From Zunongwangia pacifica (GTDB lineage: Bacteria > Bacteroidota > Bacteroidia > Flavobacteriales > Flavobacteriaceae): a stretch of DNA of 64,000 bases. Below, in pieces: positions 25,141 through 35,053 of the stretch; positions within the stretch are counted from its first letter, which is position 1; each line of letters begins with the position of its first letter. A model generated the notes under the pieces. It searched no databases. It was not told the DNA's origin and worked only from the letters and a program-made list of their open reading frames with translations. The position numbers were made by a program, and so were the translations under genes. The stretch spans positions 1 to 64,000 of the forward strand of contig NZ_JAKHSK010000022.1 in NCBI RefSeq assembly GCF_023499215.1, read 5' to 3'.

Positions 25141-26502
25141 ATGAGGCACTTTTTCAATTTATCGATTTTGCTTATTTTTTTGGGAATTTCATTCCTGAAT
25201 GCGCAAAATCCTATTATTCAAACATCTTATACGGCAGATCCTGCTCCAATGGTGTATGGTGATAAATTGTATCTGTATACCAGTCATGACGAGGATAATT
25301 CAACCTGGTTCACGATGGACGACTGGCGATTATATACCACGGACGATATGGTAAACTGGACCGATCATGGAGCGGTCTTGGAATATACCGATTTCGACTG
25401 GGGCCTTAAGAATGCCTGGGCGCCGGCCGCTATAGAAAGGGATGGTAAATTTTACCTGTACGTGCCTATAACCGATCGTAACAATCAAAACGGGATTGGG
25501 GTTGCTGTGGCCAACAGTCCGTATGGACTGTTTATTGATCCTCTTGGCAAGCCGTTGGTTTCTGAGAGTAATGCAGATATAGACCCTGCCGTTTTTATTG
25601 ATGATGATGGGCAGGCTTACATGTTTTGGGGAAATCCCGTGTGTTATTTTGTGAAACTCAATGATGACATGATCTCTACGGAAGGAGAAATCCAACAAAT
25701 ACCAAATACGATTGAAGCTTTTGGGGAAAGGGAAGGCGAAAAGAACGATCGACGACCCACTACTTATGAAGAAGGTCCCTGGGTTTATAAACATAATGAT
25801 ATTTATTATTTGTTTTTTGCAGCTGGTCCTATCCCCGAGCATATTGGATATTCTACCAGTAAAAGTATAACCGGTCCCTGGAAATATCAGGGCAAATTAA
25901 TGCCTACACAAGGAGGCAGTTTTACTAATCATCCCGGAATTGTAGATTATAAAGGCAAAATTTATTTCTTTTATCATAACGCCGGTTTGCCAGGCGGTAG
26001 CGGATTCAACCGTTCGGTTTGTGTACAGGAATTAAAATTTAACGACGACGGTACCATTGAGCAGATGAACATGACCAGCGGGATAGAGGAAGCTTTGAAA
26101 AATCTGAATCCGTATCGTAAAAATGAAGCTGAAACCATTGCCTGGTCTGAAGGTTTTAAAGCGAAATCAAATGAAGTGGTCGGTAACTTTGTAACGGCAA
26201 TGAAGGATGGGGCCTATATTCAGGTTAAAGCGGTTGATTTTGGGGAAATTTCTGCAAGTTCCATTACTGCCCGTATTGGAAGTGTGCATAATAGCAATGT
26301 TTTGATGGAAGTGCGTGCAGATGCCAAAGATGGTAAGCTTCTGGCCACCTTAGATGTTCCATTAACCGGTGGGGATGATCGTTGGAAACTGGTTACTACT
26401 AGAGTGAAAGAGATCACCGGCGTACATGATTTGTTTTTTGTAGTAAAGGGTAAAGCTCCAACACAGCTTATGTTTTTCGATTACTGGATGTTTTCAAAAT
26501 AA
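25141..26502 (+). CDS. GH43-CBM6 alpha-L-arabinofuranosidase/beta-xylosidase
   Basis: A 453-residue secreted enzyme: signal peptide ([13 protein letters not shown]), GH43 propeller about 22-320 and CBM6 about 330-453. Catalytic residues: Asp in [17 protein letters not shown], Asp in [21 protein letters not shown], Glu in [17 protein letters not shown]. The CBM6 domain ([12 protein letters not shown]...[10 protein letters not shown]) typically binds xylan chains. It is the intact paralogue of the frameshifted gene at 21866 and may cover its loss. It begins 7 bases after the first GH97 stop. Confidence 0.92.
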   Translation: MRHFFNLSILLIFLGISFLNAQNPIIQTSYTADPAPMVYGDKLYLYTSHDEDNSTWFTMDDWRLYTTDDMVNWTDHGAVLEYTDFDWGLKNAWAPAAIERDGKFYLYVPITDRNNQNGIGVAVANSPYGLFIDPLGKPLVSESNADIDPAVFIDDDGQAYMFWGNPVCYFVKLNDDMISTEGEIQQIPNTIEAFGEREGEKNDRRPTTYEEGPWVYKHNDIYYLFFAAGPIPEHIGYSTSKSITGPWKYQGKLMPTQGGSFTNHPGIVDYKGKIYFFYHNAGLPGGSGFNRSVCVQELKFNDDGTIEQMNMTSGIEEALKNLNPYRKNEAETIAWSEGFKAKSNEVVGNFVTAMKDGAYIQVKAVDFGEISASSITARIGSVHNSNVLMEVRADAKDGKLLATLDVPLTGGDDRWKLVTTRVKEITGVHDLFFVVKGKAPTQLMFFDYWMFSK

Positions 26503-26517
26503 GTATAATTCATTGTT

Positions 26518-28437
26518 ATGAAAGAACTTTTCTATACACTGGTTTTTCTAACATTTTTTACTGGGCTTTCTGCGCAGAAGCTTGTTGTTTCATCGCCAAA
26601 CGGGCTTATCAGTGTTGCGTTGCACCAACCGGGTGAGATTTCAGAAAACTGGTATTTTAAAGTTTTTTATCATAAATCTTCTTCGGAAGAGGCGTTGATT
26701 CCTAAGATTAATTTGGGACTGGCAAGAAGCGATACGAATTTTTCTTCTAACCTTAAACTTCAGAAAAGCGGAAAAATCAGAAGTATTTCTGAAGCCTACC
26801 ATCTTATTCATGGTAAGAAATCTTCGCCTGGTAATTCTGGCAGCGAAGTAACTTTTTACTTCCGTAATGATAATGGTAAAAAAATGAATATCGTGCTGAG
26901 GGTTTATAATGATGGCCTGGCTTTTCGTTATGAGTTTCCGGAGAAAGAAGGAGATTTTAGTATAAATAATGAATTTACTTCCTATTCCATACCCACAGAG
27001 GCCACACGCTGGCTGGAGAAATGGAATCCTGCTAATGAGGGATTATATCAGCAAATGCAGGGAGATAGTTTACAGGGAGAATGGGGATATCCAGCGCTTT
27101 TTCACGATCGTGATACTATAGGCTGGTATCTTATCCACGAAGCTAACCTTAATCGCACGTATGCCGGTACAAAACTAAGCAATGAAGAAAATGCAAATAC
27201 TTACGATCTGGTTTTCCCCAATCCTGACGATGGCCGTGGAACCGGAAAATCAAATCCAGATATTACTACGCCATGGGAATCTCCCTGGCGTGTTATTATG
27301 ATTGGTAATTTGGCAACAGTAACCGAATCAACTTTGGTTACCGATGTGTCTGATCCTGTAAAACTAAAGGATGCCGATTGGATTGAACCGGGAGTGGTTT
27401 CCTGGAATTACTGGTCCAGTAACCATGGTACTAAAGATTATCAAACTGTTATAAAATTTGCTGATCTGGCCGAAAAAATGGGTTGGAAATATACGCTCCT
27501 GGATTGGGAATGGGACGCTATGGGAAATGGCGGTAATCTGGAGGATGCCGTAAGCTACATCAATAAAATAGGGATTAAACCACTTATCTGGTATAATTCG
27601 GGTGGTGATCATACCTGGGTTCCTGCAACCCCCAAAGACCGGATGCTTACTCATGAAAATCGGGTTGAAGAATTTACCAAGCTTCATAAACTGGGGATCG
27701 CAGGGGTAAAAGTTGACTTTTTTGAAAGTGAAAAGCAAAATATGATCAATTATTACCTCGATATTGTTGAAGATGCTGCCGATTTTGATTTACTGGTATA
27801 TTTTCATGGTAGTCTGGTTCCCAGGGGTTGGAGCAGAACTTATCCAAACCTGATGACTTATGAAGCGGTTCGGGGTGCCGAATGGTACAATAATGTTCCT
27901 ACATTTACCATGGCTGCCCCGCAGCACAATACTATCTTACCATTTACCAGAAATGTAGTTGGCCCGATGGATTATACCCCGGTGACCTTTACCAATTCCC
28001 AGTTTCCGCACATTACTTCTTATGGACATGAACTGGCTTTAGGTATATTGTTCGAATCTGGATTACAACATATGGCAGACAGGCCAGAGGGATATTATTC
28101 CCTTCCGGATAAGGTTATTGATATTCTTAAAAAATTACCCGCAGCCTGGGATGACACCAAATTTATTTATGGTTACCCGGGAAAAAATGCGGCGCTGGCC
28201 AGACGTAAAGGCGAAAACTGGTATCTGGCGGGCATTAGTTCAGAACTCTGGGAAACCGAAAACACAATCTCTCTGGAATTTTTAAAACCAGGAATCGAAT
28301 ATCAGCTGAAGCTGGTTCAGGATGGGGCGCATGACAAGGTATTTAAAATTAGTGAAGAAAAAGTGACTTCTGAAGATAGGCTAAAAGTAAAACTTTTAAG
28401 AAGAGGAGGATTTATTGCTGTTTTTGAACCCCTATAA
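26518..28437 (+). CDS. GH97 retaining alpha-galactosidase-type glycosidase (copy 2)
   Basis: A 639-residue secreted GH97 enzyme. Signal peptide (LVFLTFFTGLSAQ), N-terminal beta domain (SSPNGLISVALHQPG), barrel with WNYWSSNHGTKDYQTVIKFADLA and LLDWEWDAMGNGGN, and the nucleophile candidate Asp400 in GVKVDFFESEKQ, then YFHGSLVPRGWSRTYPNLMTYEAVRGAE. It is again of the retaining type. The sequence differs clearly from copy 1, so the two may act on different galactosyl linkages or on alpha-glucosidic caps. It lies 15 bases after the GH43-CBM6 gene. Confidence 0.9.
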   Translation: MKELFYTLVFLTFFTGLSAQKLVVSSPNGLISVALHQPGEISENWYFKVFYHKSSSEEALIPKINLGLARSDTNFSSNLKLQKSGKIRSISEAYHLIHGKKSSPGNSGSEVTFYFRNDNGKKMNIVLRVYNDGLAFRYEFPEKEGDFSINNEFTSYSIPTEATRWLEKWNPANEGLYQQMQGDSLQGEWGYPALFHDRDTIGWYLIHEANLNRTYAGTKLSNEENANTYDLVFPNPDDGRGTGKSNPDITTPWESPWRVIMIGNLATVTESTLVTDVSDPVKLKDADWIEPGVVSWNYWSSNHGTKDYQTVIKFADLAEKMGWKYTLLDWEWDAMGNGGNLEDAVSYINKIGIKPLIWYNSGGDHTWVPATPKDRMLTHENRVEEFTKLHKLGIAGVKVDFFESEKQNMINYYLDIVEDAADFDLLVYFHGSLVPRGWSRTYPNLMTYEAVRGAEWYNNVPTFTMAAPQHNTILPFTRNVVGPMDYTPVTFTNSQFPHITSYGHELALGILFESGLQHMADRPEGYYSLPDKVIDILKKLPAAWDDTKFIYGYPGKNAALARRKGENWYLAGISSELWETENTISLEFLKPGIEYQLKLVQDGAHDKVFKISEEKVTSEDRLKVKLLRRGGFIAVFEPL

Positions 28438-28447
28438 ATTTGCCCGC

Positions 28448-28849
28448 ATGAAATTGAGGTTTTTAATAATACTTTTTTTTCCGCTTTTGGCTTCCGCTCA
28501 GTCTATACAGCACACGGAAGTTCTGGACGACCGAGTGGAATTAAAATTGGATAACGGTGTTCTATATCTTATTCCGCTTACGGAAGCTTCTGTAAGGGTG
28601 CAATGGATTAAAAATCCCATCGAAAAAGATACAGAACTTATACTCATCAATAAAGTTGAAACACTCTTTTTTGAAGTTTCAGAAACCGATTCTCTTATCG
28701 TTTTAGAAACAAAAAAACTTTCGACATCTATCAATAGAAAAAACGGACAGATTACCTATCGGGGTCAAAACGGTGAAATTTTTCTTCAGGAAACCGCAGG
28801 TAGTCGGAAGATGGAAGAAAGTAGCATTCTTAAAAATACATGTAGCTAG
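28448..28849 (+). pseudogene. N-terminal fragment of a GH31 glycosidase (truncated)
   Basis: About 133 residues: signal peptide MKLRFLIILFFPLLASAQ, then the start of the N-terminal beta-sandwich of GH31 enzymes (DRVELKLDNGVLYLIPLTEASVRVQW, LSTSINRKNGQITYRGQNGEIFLQE). It ends abruptly in ILKNTCS and a stop, before any catalytic barrel. Intact GH31 enzymes are 600-950 residues. The next gene starts 31 bases downstream, so an internal deletion seems to have removed the catalytic part. The complete gene was probably an alpha-xylosidase or alpha-glucosidase in this locus. The family call rests on the N-terminal pattern only. Confidence 0.65.
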
Positions 28850-28880
28850 AATTTCAAATAAAAATGATAAAAAATAACCA

Positions 28881-30437
28881 ATGATGATAGTAAGAAAATT
28901 TAGTGTTCTAATTAGTTGTTTACTTTTTTCTCTTCAGGTTTTTACACAGCAAAAAGCAATTAATCCTATAATCCATGCTGATGTACCAGACGTTTCCTTG
29001 ATTAGGGTTGGAGACAATTATTATATGAGTAGCACCACGATGCACATGAGTCCGGGAGTCCCAATTATGAAATCCAAAGACCTTACGAACTGGGAAATTG
29101 TAAACTATGCGTATGATATCCTGGATGATACTGATGCATTGAATATGGAAAATGGAGAGAATGCCTATGGAAGAGGTTCCTGGGCCAGTAGCTTAAGATA
29201 TCATGATAGCACCTACTACGTTTCAACATTTTCAGGGACTACAGGAAAAACGTATATCTACACTACAAATGATATAGAAAATGGAGAATGGGAGAAGCAT
29301 TCTTTTCAGCCGAGTTTTCATGATAATACGCTGTTTTTTGATGATGATGGGAAGATTTACATGATTTATGCTGCCGGTCAGCTTAGAATCGTTCAGTTAA
29401 AAGATGACTTTTCTGGTCCGGTTCCGGGTAGCGATAAGGTTTTGATTGAAAATGCGAGTGCCCCCGCCGGCGATAATATTATGTTGAAAGCAGAGGGATC
29501 GCAATTGTTTAAAATAAACGATAAATATTATTTATTTAATATCACCTGGCCTCAGGGGAGTATGCGCACGGTGGTTATTCATCGTGCAGATCATATTATG
29601 GGACCTTATGAAGGAAAGCTGGCTTTGCAGGATAAAGGTGTAGCACAAGGAGGTTTAATAGACACTCCTACAGGCGACTGGTATGCTTATTTATTTCGGG
29701 ATAATGCAGCGGTAGGACGAATTCCTTACCTTGTTCCGGTTACATGGCAGGATGGTTGGCCTATATTAGGTGAAGATGGTAAAGTGCCCATGGAGCTTGA
29801 CCTTCCTATTAACAAAAGTCTTATCCCTGATATTGTAAACTCCGATGATTTCACCAGAAACAAGAATGATAAAAAATTACCGCTGGTTTGGCAATGGAAT
29901 CATAATCCGCAAAATGATTTATGGAGCCTGGATGCACGCAAAGGTTATTTAAGGCTTACCACTGGCAGGATTGATACTTCTTTTGTGACCACAAGAAATA
30001 CGCTAACGCAGCGTACCATTGGCCCCGAGAGTACCGGTGAAACTTCGTTGGATCTTGCTGGATTAAAAGATGGTGATATTGCCGGGTTTGGGGTGCTTCA
30101 GGACAAATATGGTTATGTAGCGGTGAAGCTCGAAAATGGAAAGAAAAGTATTCGGATGGTAAAAGGTAGTGATGGAAAAATAATAGAAGAAATTCCATAC
30201 GAAGGAGATGAGATTTGCTTTAAAATTACCTGCGATTTTAAAGATCGAAAAGACATTGCACGTTTTTATTATTCTGAAAACGGTAAAAATTGGAAGGAAA
30301 TAGGAGAGCCTTTAAAAATGCAATACACCCTTGGACAGTTTATGGGGTATCGATATGCACTGTTTAACTATGCTACCAAAACTTCTGGTGGTTATGCCGA
30401 TTTTGATTATTTTAGGATTGAAGATGAACTTAAATGA
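28881..30437 (+). CDS. GH43 beta-xylosidase/arabinofuranosidase with C-terminal beta-sandwich
   Basis: A 518-residue secreted GH43 enzyme and the last gene of the PUL. Signal peptide (FSVLISCLLFSLQVFTQQ). Propeller about 25-310: catalytic Asp in IIHADVPDVSLIRVGDNYYMSSTTM, second Asp in FHDNTLFFDDDGKIYMIYAAG, acid Glu in LKAEGSQLFKINDKYYLF. The C-terminal beta-sandwich (about 320-518, FTRNKNDKKLPLVWQWNHNP...GYADFDYFRIEDE) matches the GH43 C2-type domain. The HADVPD and TTMHMSPG motifs suggest the arabinoxylan-active subfamily of Bacteroidota. A strong hairpin follows 122 bases after the stop. Confidence 0.92.
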   Translation: MMIVRKFSVLISCLLFSLQVFTQQKAINPIIHADVPDVSLIRVGDNYYMSSTTMHMSPGVPIMKSKDLTNWEIVNYAYDILDDTDALNMENGENAYGRGSWASSLRYHDSTYYVSTFSGTTGKTYIYTTNDIENGEWEKHSFQPSFHDNTLFFDDDGKIYMIYAAGQLRIVQLKDDFSGPVPGSDKVLIENASAPAGDNIMLKAEGSQLFKINDKYYLFNITWPQGSMRTVVIHRADHIMGPYEGKLALQDKGVAQGGLIDTPTGDWYAYLFRDNAAVGRIPYLVPVTWQDGWPILGEDGKVPMELDLPINKSLIPDIVNSDDFTRNKNDKKLPLVWQWNHNPQNDLWSLDARKGYLRLTTGRIDTSFVTTRNTLTQRTIGPESTGETSLDLAGLKDGDIAGFGVLQDKYGYVAVKLENGKKSIRMVKGSDGKIIEEIPYEGDEICFKITCDFKDRKDIARFYYSENGKNWKEIGEPLKMQYTLGQFMGYRYALFNYATKTSGGYADFDYFRIEDELK

Positions 30438-30558
30438 TTTTAATGCATCATTCATTAAGAAATATGAATTATCAGATTTGATATGTAGCGATTCAAATTG
30501 GTCATTTAGTCTTTCGATTTGAATTAATGCAATAAAAATAGTTGCTATTTTATTCGAT

Positions 30559-30598
30559 CTGCATATTTTCAATTTATACCTCAATTGAAAATATGCAG
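30559..30598 (+). terminator. Strong hairpin marking the end of the PUL
   Basis: Arms CTGCATATTTTCAATT (30559-30574) and AATTGAAAATATGCAG (30583-30598) pair perfectly over 16 bases with an 8-base loop. No clean T-run follows, so it may act as a processing or stability hairpin as much as a classical terminator. Confidence 0.6.
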
Positions 30599-30785
30599 TA
30601 TTGATTTATTCGATCATCTATCAGCTTCAAGATTCCAGTGATTATCCCAATTTTATATTTCAAAGAAGGCGTAAAGCGGTTTTTCCTTTTGGCGGCTTTT
30701 TCAATAATATTCTTTGTAAGTTCAATCAGTCTTAATTTTTTAGTCCCAGTCAGGGTTCATAGTATCCTCTTTATTGGCACTGCCA

Positions 30786-30871
30786 AAGGGTATAATACCC
30801 CGAGGCTTGCCTCGAAATTAAAAATTTGTTTTCAACGAATGCCTTGTGGGCTTGCCCCGAGGTACTTTACT
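30786..30871 (+). repeat. Dispersed intergenic repeat, family A (copy A3)
   Basis: A partial, diverged copy: CCCCGAGGCTTGCCTCGAAA, a modified core, then GCCTTGTGGGCTTGCCCCGAGG and TACTTTACTT. It has a more GC-rich palindromic form of the ends than the other copies. Confidence 0.55.
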
Positions 30872-30937
30872 TAAATCGTCCTTAAATTCAACAAGAAATA
30901 TTATTTTGTTTAAATTTAGACAAATATGATGTTTTTG

Positions 30938-31043
30938 TTTACTCGATAATCGAGATTAAGTGTTCCGATAGCTATCGGGATGCCTCAAAATAGAAAATAA
31001 TTTTCTAATAAATGGATCATTTGCTTGTCCTTAGGTAATTTAC
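30938..31043 (+). repeat. Dispersed intergenic repeat, family A (copy A4, best preserved)
   Basis: Starts TTTACTCGATAATCGAGATT (a palindrome), continues TTCCGATAGCTATCGGGATG (a second perfect palindrome), has the core AAAATAATTTTCTAATAAAT and ends TTAGGTAATTTAC. This copy best shows the full structure of the family. It lies 46 bases before the mscS-like gene. Confidence 0.65.
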
Positions 31044-31088
31044 CTTTAAAAAATATAGTTAATTTAAGAATGTACTAATACAAATAAT

Positions 31089-32174
31089 ATGACCGAATTC
31101 TGGAATAACTATCAGGATACTTTTATCTATGCTGTTATTGTAATCGCAGTAGTGCTATTGCTTTTATTTTTTACAAATTTGCTTAATCGCTGGTTGATTA
31201 GAAAAGCAAAGAAAAAATTTGGAAAGGAAGACCCTACTACGATAAGATTAGTAACCCGTGTATTAAAAACTTTATGGGTTTTACTTGGTATCATAGCTTT
31301 TAGTTTCATATTTATACCAAAAGAGAAATATAAGGTAGCTACAAAAAATTTTGAAACGACCCTCTATCTTGGTATAGTTCTTATCGTTACCATATTAACT
31401 GCTAGTATCGTAGAAGCATTGTTTAATAGAACAATAAAGAAAATCACTTCGCAAGGGAGTGATCCCACCAGTTACAGATTTTTAAGGTATTTAAGTGTTT
31501 TTGCAGTTTATTTTTTGGGTCTTATTTTAGCTTCACTTGCGTTTCCCGGTTTACGGGGTATTGCCAAAACTGCTATTGGGGGTGCTGGTATTATTGCGGT
31601 GATTATTGGAGTTGCATCACAGGAGGCTTTGGCAAATCTTGTTAGTGGTTTATTTATTATTTCCTTCAAACCATTTAGAGTTGGAGATGTAATTAAAATT
31701 ACCGATACATTGGTTGGAACGGTTACTGATATTACCCTTCGACATACCGTCATTAGAAACTATCAAAATAAAATGATCGTAATTCCCAATGCAATAATTA
31801 ATAAAGAGAAATTAACGAATTACGATCTGGAAGAAAAGAAAATCTGCCAATGGATAGAGATAGGTATTTCTTACGACAGTGATATTGACCTTGCAAAAAA
31901 AATAATGAAAGAAGAGTGTGAGTCTCATCCAAATATTTTTGATAATCGGTCGAATCAGGATTTGAGAAATGGAGTACCTCTTGTGATTGTGAGGGTAACC
32001 AATTTAGGTGATTCTTCGGTTACCATTCGTGCCTGGGCCTGGGCTTGGGATTTTGCATCTGCTTTTGTAATGAAGTGTGAACTTTATGAGAGCATTAAAA
32101 AGCGATTTGATGCAGAAGGTATTGAAATTCCTTTTCCTCATCGAACGTTGGTTTTTAAGAATAATAAAACCTAA
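31089..32174 (+). CDS. MscS-family mechanosensitive ion channel
   Basis: A 361-residue inner-membrane channel that releases solutes on hypo-osmotic shock. There are membrane segments at about 12-33, 60-82, 92-112, 135-155 and the pore helix region (GIAKTAIGGAGIIAVIIGVASQEALANLVSGLFII), which carries the Gly/Ala-rich pattern of MscS TM3. The beta domain follows (FRVGDVIKI...GTVTDITLRHTVIRNYQNKMIVIPNA) and then the alpha/beta C-terminal domain. Length and layout are typical. It is monocistronic, with long gaps on both sides. Confidence 0.93.
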   Translation: MTEFWNNYQDTFIYAVIVIAVVLLLLFFTNLLNRWLIRKAKKKFGKEDPTTIRLVTRVLKTLWVLLGIIAFSFIFIPKEKYKVATKNFETTLYLGIVLIVTILTASIVEALFNRTIKKITSQGSDPTSYRFLRYLSVFAVYFLGLILASLAFPGLRGIAKTAIGGAGIIAVIIGVASQEALANLVSGLFIISFKPFRVGDVIKITDTLVGTVTDITLRHTVIRNYQNKMIVIPNAIINKEKLTNYDLEEKKICQWIEIGISYDSDIDLAKKIMKEECESHPNIFDNRSNQDLRNGVPLVIVRVTNLGDSSVTIRAWAWAWDFASAFVMKCELYESIKKRFDAEGIEIPFPHRTLVFKNNKT

Positions 32175-32830
32175 TATTTCTCAAGGGATTGCCCTAAGGG
32201 AGTTTACCATTTCAGCTTCAAAAAGCTATTCTAGATATGAAAATCCTGAAGCATAATTGAAATCTTCACAAAAAAGCTGTGTCGAATTGACCAATTTTAT
32301 ATTGATAGCATTCTGAAATAAATTTTCATTGTATTACTTATTCGTAATTAGTAATAATTTGTTGTTTTCTTCATTCTGTTCCGATAACTATCGGAATAAT
32401 TGATCCTGAATCTCATACTATACTGAAAAACGAAATTTTTAGGATGACAATGGCTTATTATGATCCATTCAAGACATTCAATATTACTTAAAAGCGGTAC
32501 GAATACTCTTATTGGCTTATAATACTAATTAAGTAGGTTATTTATCCGATAAATATGTAGTTCTTCCGTATGAAAATAGAGTTGTTTTGTAATAAAACTC
32601 TAAATTGGCTAAGGAAATCTTGATGTAAAATTTAAATGATTTTTAAAAAATATTGATAATCATTTATTTATCTTTAAAAGAATATTAGAATATACATCCT
32701 TTTTTAATTTAAAAGCAAGTTCTTTTACTGGAAAATTGATTCTATGATCTAAAGCTATATACTCCTAATTTTCTTTTTTTTGTATTAAAAATATTACTTT
32801 AACAGATTGAGAATAAATCTTTAAGCCCTA
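32175..32830. other. Intergenic region with repeat B copy
   Basis: 656 AT-rich bases between mscS and the hybrid kinase gene. No gene is supported. It contains a repeat B copy in the reverse orientation (32338-32450). Confidence 0.6.
32338..32450 (-). repeat. Dispersed palindromic repeat, family B (copy B1)
   Basis: Read on the minus strand it gives TTGTCATCCT, then CAGTATAGTATGAGATTCAG, GATCAATTATTCCGATAGTT, ATCGGAACAGAATGA and an AACAAATTATTACTAATTAC tail. The first arm is shortened compared with copy B3. Confidence 0.65.
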
Positions 32831-35053
32831 ATGAAGTTTCTACCTGCAATGCTTATTTTCTGGATGTTTACCTCTTCAATATATGCCCAAAAAATTGAGG
32901 ACTCCACTACCATTTCTTCAGATTCTACAAGACAGGAAATCATTGCTTATTTAGAAAGGAATCAAAAAAAGGCTTACAAAGAAATCGAGAATAGTAATTA
33001 TTCGGCTGTAGTTTTGTATAGCCATAGAAATTTAAATTTAGCCAAAAAGATTGGCGATTCTTTACGGCTTGCGATTGCCAGAAGTTATATAGGGAATGCA
33101 TACTTAAATATGCAAAATCTAGAAGAAGCCAGATATTACATAAATGAAAATATAAAAATGGCAGAAGCAATGAATGATACCCTCATCATTAACGCTGCAA
33201 AAATTGATCTTGCCAATATTTATTTAAAAGAAAAAAAATATGAAGATTTTATACGATTAAATGAAGAGGTGATAGACTTAGCCCAGCAAACCAAAGATAA
33301 CTACCGCTTAATTACCAGTAGTCTTAATATTGCAGAGGCTTATTTGCTTGAACTAGATAAGCCAGATTTGGCCAAAAAATTTATAGATTCAGCAAAAGTT
33401 TATAACATTCGTTATCCAGATGAATCCCAATCATACGATGCAGATTTCTATTATTTAGATGCAGAATATGCCTTCGAGAAGGGGAATTTTAAAGAGGCAG
33501 AGAAAAATTTTAAACTTGCCATAGAACTTGCGAAAGACAATAAAGGTTCGCAAAAACTGTTAAGTGCCTACTCGGGATATTTGAGTAGCCAGGCCGAATT
33601 GGGAAATTACAAAGAAGCCTACGAAAGTTTTAAAATTCTAGATACCTTATTTGAAAATAAGGTGAAAAGCGTGTTAGAAGAATCTAATAAAGCTATACAG
33701 GACCGCATAGAAATTGAAAATGTAGAACAGCAGATTAAAAATAAAGAGCTTCAGAATACCATTATTTCAGCAAGAGCAGAAAAGAATAAAATTTTGCTAA
33801 TTGCTTCCGCAGTTTTATTAGTGTTACTGTTATTGGTATTGCTATTTTTTATTTTTGAAAGGAAGAAAAGAACGGCCCTTATGTTAAAACTTCAAAATAA
33901 AAATGAGGAGTATCTTGATGCCAAGGAAAAATCTGAAGAAATGGCGAGGGTTAAAACCAAATTCCTTTCTACCATTAGTCACGAACTTAGAACCCCGTTA
34001 TATGGAATCATTGGCCTATCCAATGATTTATTCTTGGATCCAGAACTATCTTCCCATAAAAAAGAACTTCAGTCTTTAAAATTTTCAGCCACTTACCTGC
34101 TTAATCTGGTAAACGATGTGCTTACGTTAAATAAAATCGAATCTGGAAGTTTTATAAAGCTGGAGAGGGTACCATTTAACTTACAAGAACTTTTAGAGGA
34201 TATAAATATATCGTTGAATTTTATAAGGCAAAAAAACAATAATAAATTAACGATTAAAATTGATAAAGAAATACCTAAAATCTTATTAGGCGATAAAATA
34301 AAATTATCTCAAATATTAATTAACCTTGCCGGAAATGCTTTAAAGTTCACCAATGATGGCGAAATAAAAATACTTGTTGATCTTATTCAAAAAGAAGAAA
34401 AATGGTTGAAGCTTAAATTTCAGGTGAAGGATAATGGTATTGGTATTTCTGAAGAGGAACAAAAAGAAATTTTTAAAGAATATGGTAACTTAATAAAAAC
34501 CAGTACGTTTGCAGGGACAGGGCTTGGTTTAAATATTGTAACCAAATTGTTGAAAGAAATGAATTCTGAAATTCAATTAAGAAGTAAAACGGGCGAAGGA
34601 TCTAATTTTTATTTTGAACTGAAGTTGGAAATCGCCGATCAATTAGAAGTGGCTTCCCCAGCCCCTTCGTTAAATACTGATAAGTCTATGTTTGCCGGGA
34701 AAAAAATACTAATTATTGATGATAACCATATCAACCAATTGGTCACGAGAAAGTATATTGAAAGGTACGGGATTACAGCAAAGTCGGCAGATGATGCCGT
34801 TGAAGCTTTAGAAATGCTAAAAACCGAATCTTTTGATCTTGTATTTATGGATCTTAATATGCCCAAACTTAACGGACTGGAAGCAAGTTCTATGATTAGA
34901 TCGTTTAATAAAGAAATTAAGATTATTATCCTATCGGCTACAGAGGGGCAGGAGTTAAGGGATAAAATAAAAGGTTACGATATTAACGATTTTCTCTCTA
35001 AACCCTATAAAACCAAAGATTTATACGACTTGTTAGTGAAATACCTAAAATAA
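32831..35053 (+). CDS. TPR-containing hybrid histidine kinase
   Basis: A 740-residue membrane sensor kinase. Signal peptide about 1-20 (LIFWMFTSSIYAQ). A periplasmic alpha-helical TPR sensor spans about 30-290 (ARSYIGNAYLNMQNLEEARYY, AEYAFEKGNFKEAEKNFKLA). A coiled-coil stretch and one membrane helix (about 318-342, ILLIASAVLLVLLLLVLLFFIF) follow. HisKA has His384 in TISHELRTPLYG. HATPase has NLAGNALKFT, DNGIGI and GTGLGLNI. A C-terminal receiver domain has Asp674 in FMDLNMPKLNG and Lys in SKPYK. There is no DNA-binding domain, so this is not a PUL hybrid two-component regulator; a separate histidine phosphotransfer partner is expected. The periplasmic ligand is unknown. Confidence 0.93.
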   Translation: MKFLPAMLIFWMFTSSIYAQKIEDSTTISSDSTRQEIIAYLERNQKKAYKEIENSNYSAVVLYSHRNLNLAKKIGDSLRLAIARSYIGNAYLNMQNLEEARYYINENIKMAEAMNDTLIINAAKIDLANIYLKEKKYEDFIRLNEEVIDLAQQTKDNYRLITSSLNIAEAYLLELDKPDLAKKFIDSAKVYNIRYPDESQSYDADFYYLDAEYAFEKGNFKEAEKNFKLAIELAKDNKGSQKLLSAYSGYLSSQAELGNYKEAYESFKILDTLFENKVKSVLEESNKAIQDRIEIENVEQQIKNKELQNTIISARAEKNKILLIASAVLLVLLLLVLLFFIFERKKRTALMLKLQNKNEEYLDAKEKSEEMARVKTKFLSTISHELRTPLYGIIGLSNDLFLDPELSSHKKELQSLKFSATYLLNLVNDVLTLNKIESGSFIKLERVPFNLQELLEDINISLNFIRQKNNNKLTIKIDKEIPKILLGDKIKLSQILINLAGNALKFTNDGEIKILVDLIQKEEKWLKLKFQVKDNGIGISEEEQKEIFKEYGNLIKTSTFAGTGLGLNIVTKLLKEMNSEIQLRSKTGEGSNFYFELKLEIADQLEVASPAPSLNTDKSMFAGKKILIIDDNHINQLVTRKYIERYGITAKSADDAVEALEMLKTESFDLVFMDLNMPKLNGLEASSMIRSFNKEIKIIILSATEGQELRDKIKGYDINDFLSKPYKTKDLYDLLVKYLK

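Larger units (their letters stand above)
30438..31088. other. Intergenic region after the PUL
   Basis: 651 bases without a supported gene. It contains the PUL-end hairpin (30559-30598) and two copies of repeat A (30786-30871 and 30938-31043). The sequence TTATTCGATC occurs on both sides of the hairpin (near 30549 and 30607). Confidence 0.6.

Noticed and set aside
25330-25842. 170-codon minus-strand frame opposite the GH43-CBM6 gene
   Set aside because: It is antisense to a well-supported GH43 gene and shows no domain; its length reflects codon bias of the real gene.
30559-30598. The 16-bp hairpin as a mobile-element end or attachment site
   Set aside because: There is no second copy in the window and no integrase nearby; its position right after the PUL favours transcript termination or stability.
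30638-30874. 78-codon + strand frame after the PUL
   Set aside because: Its second half lies in repeat copy A3, it has no recognisable domain, and the hydrophobic first half is what AT-rich DNA gives by chance.
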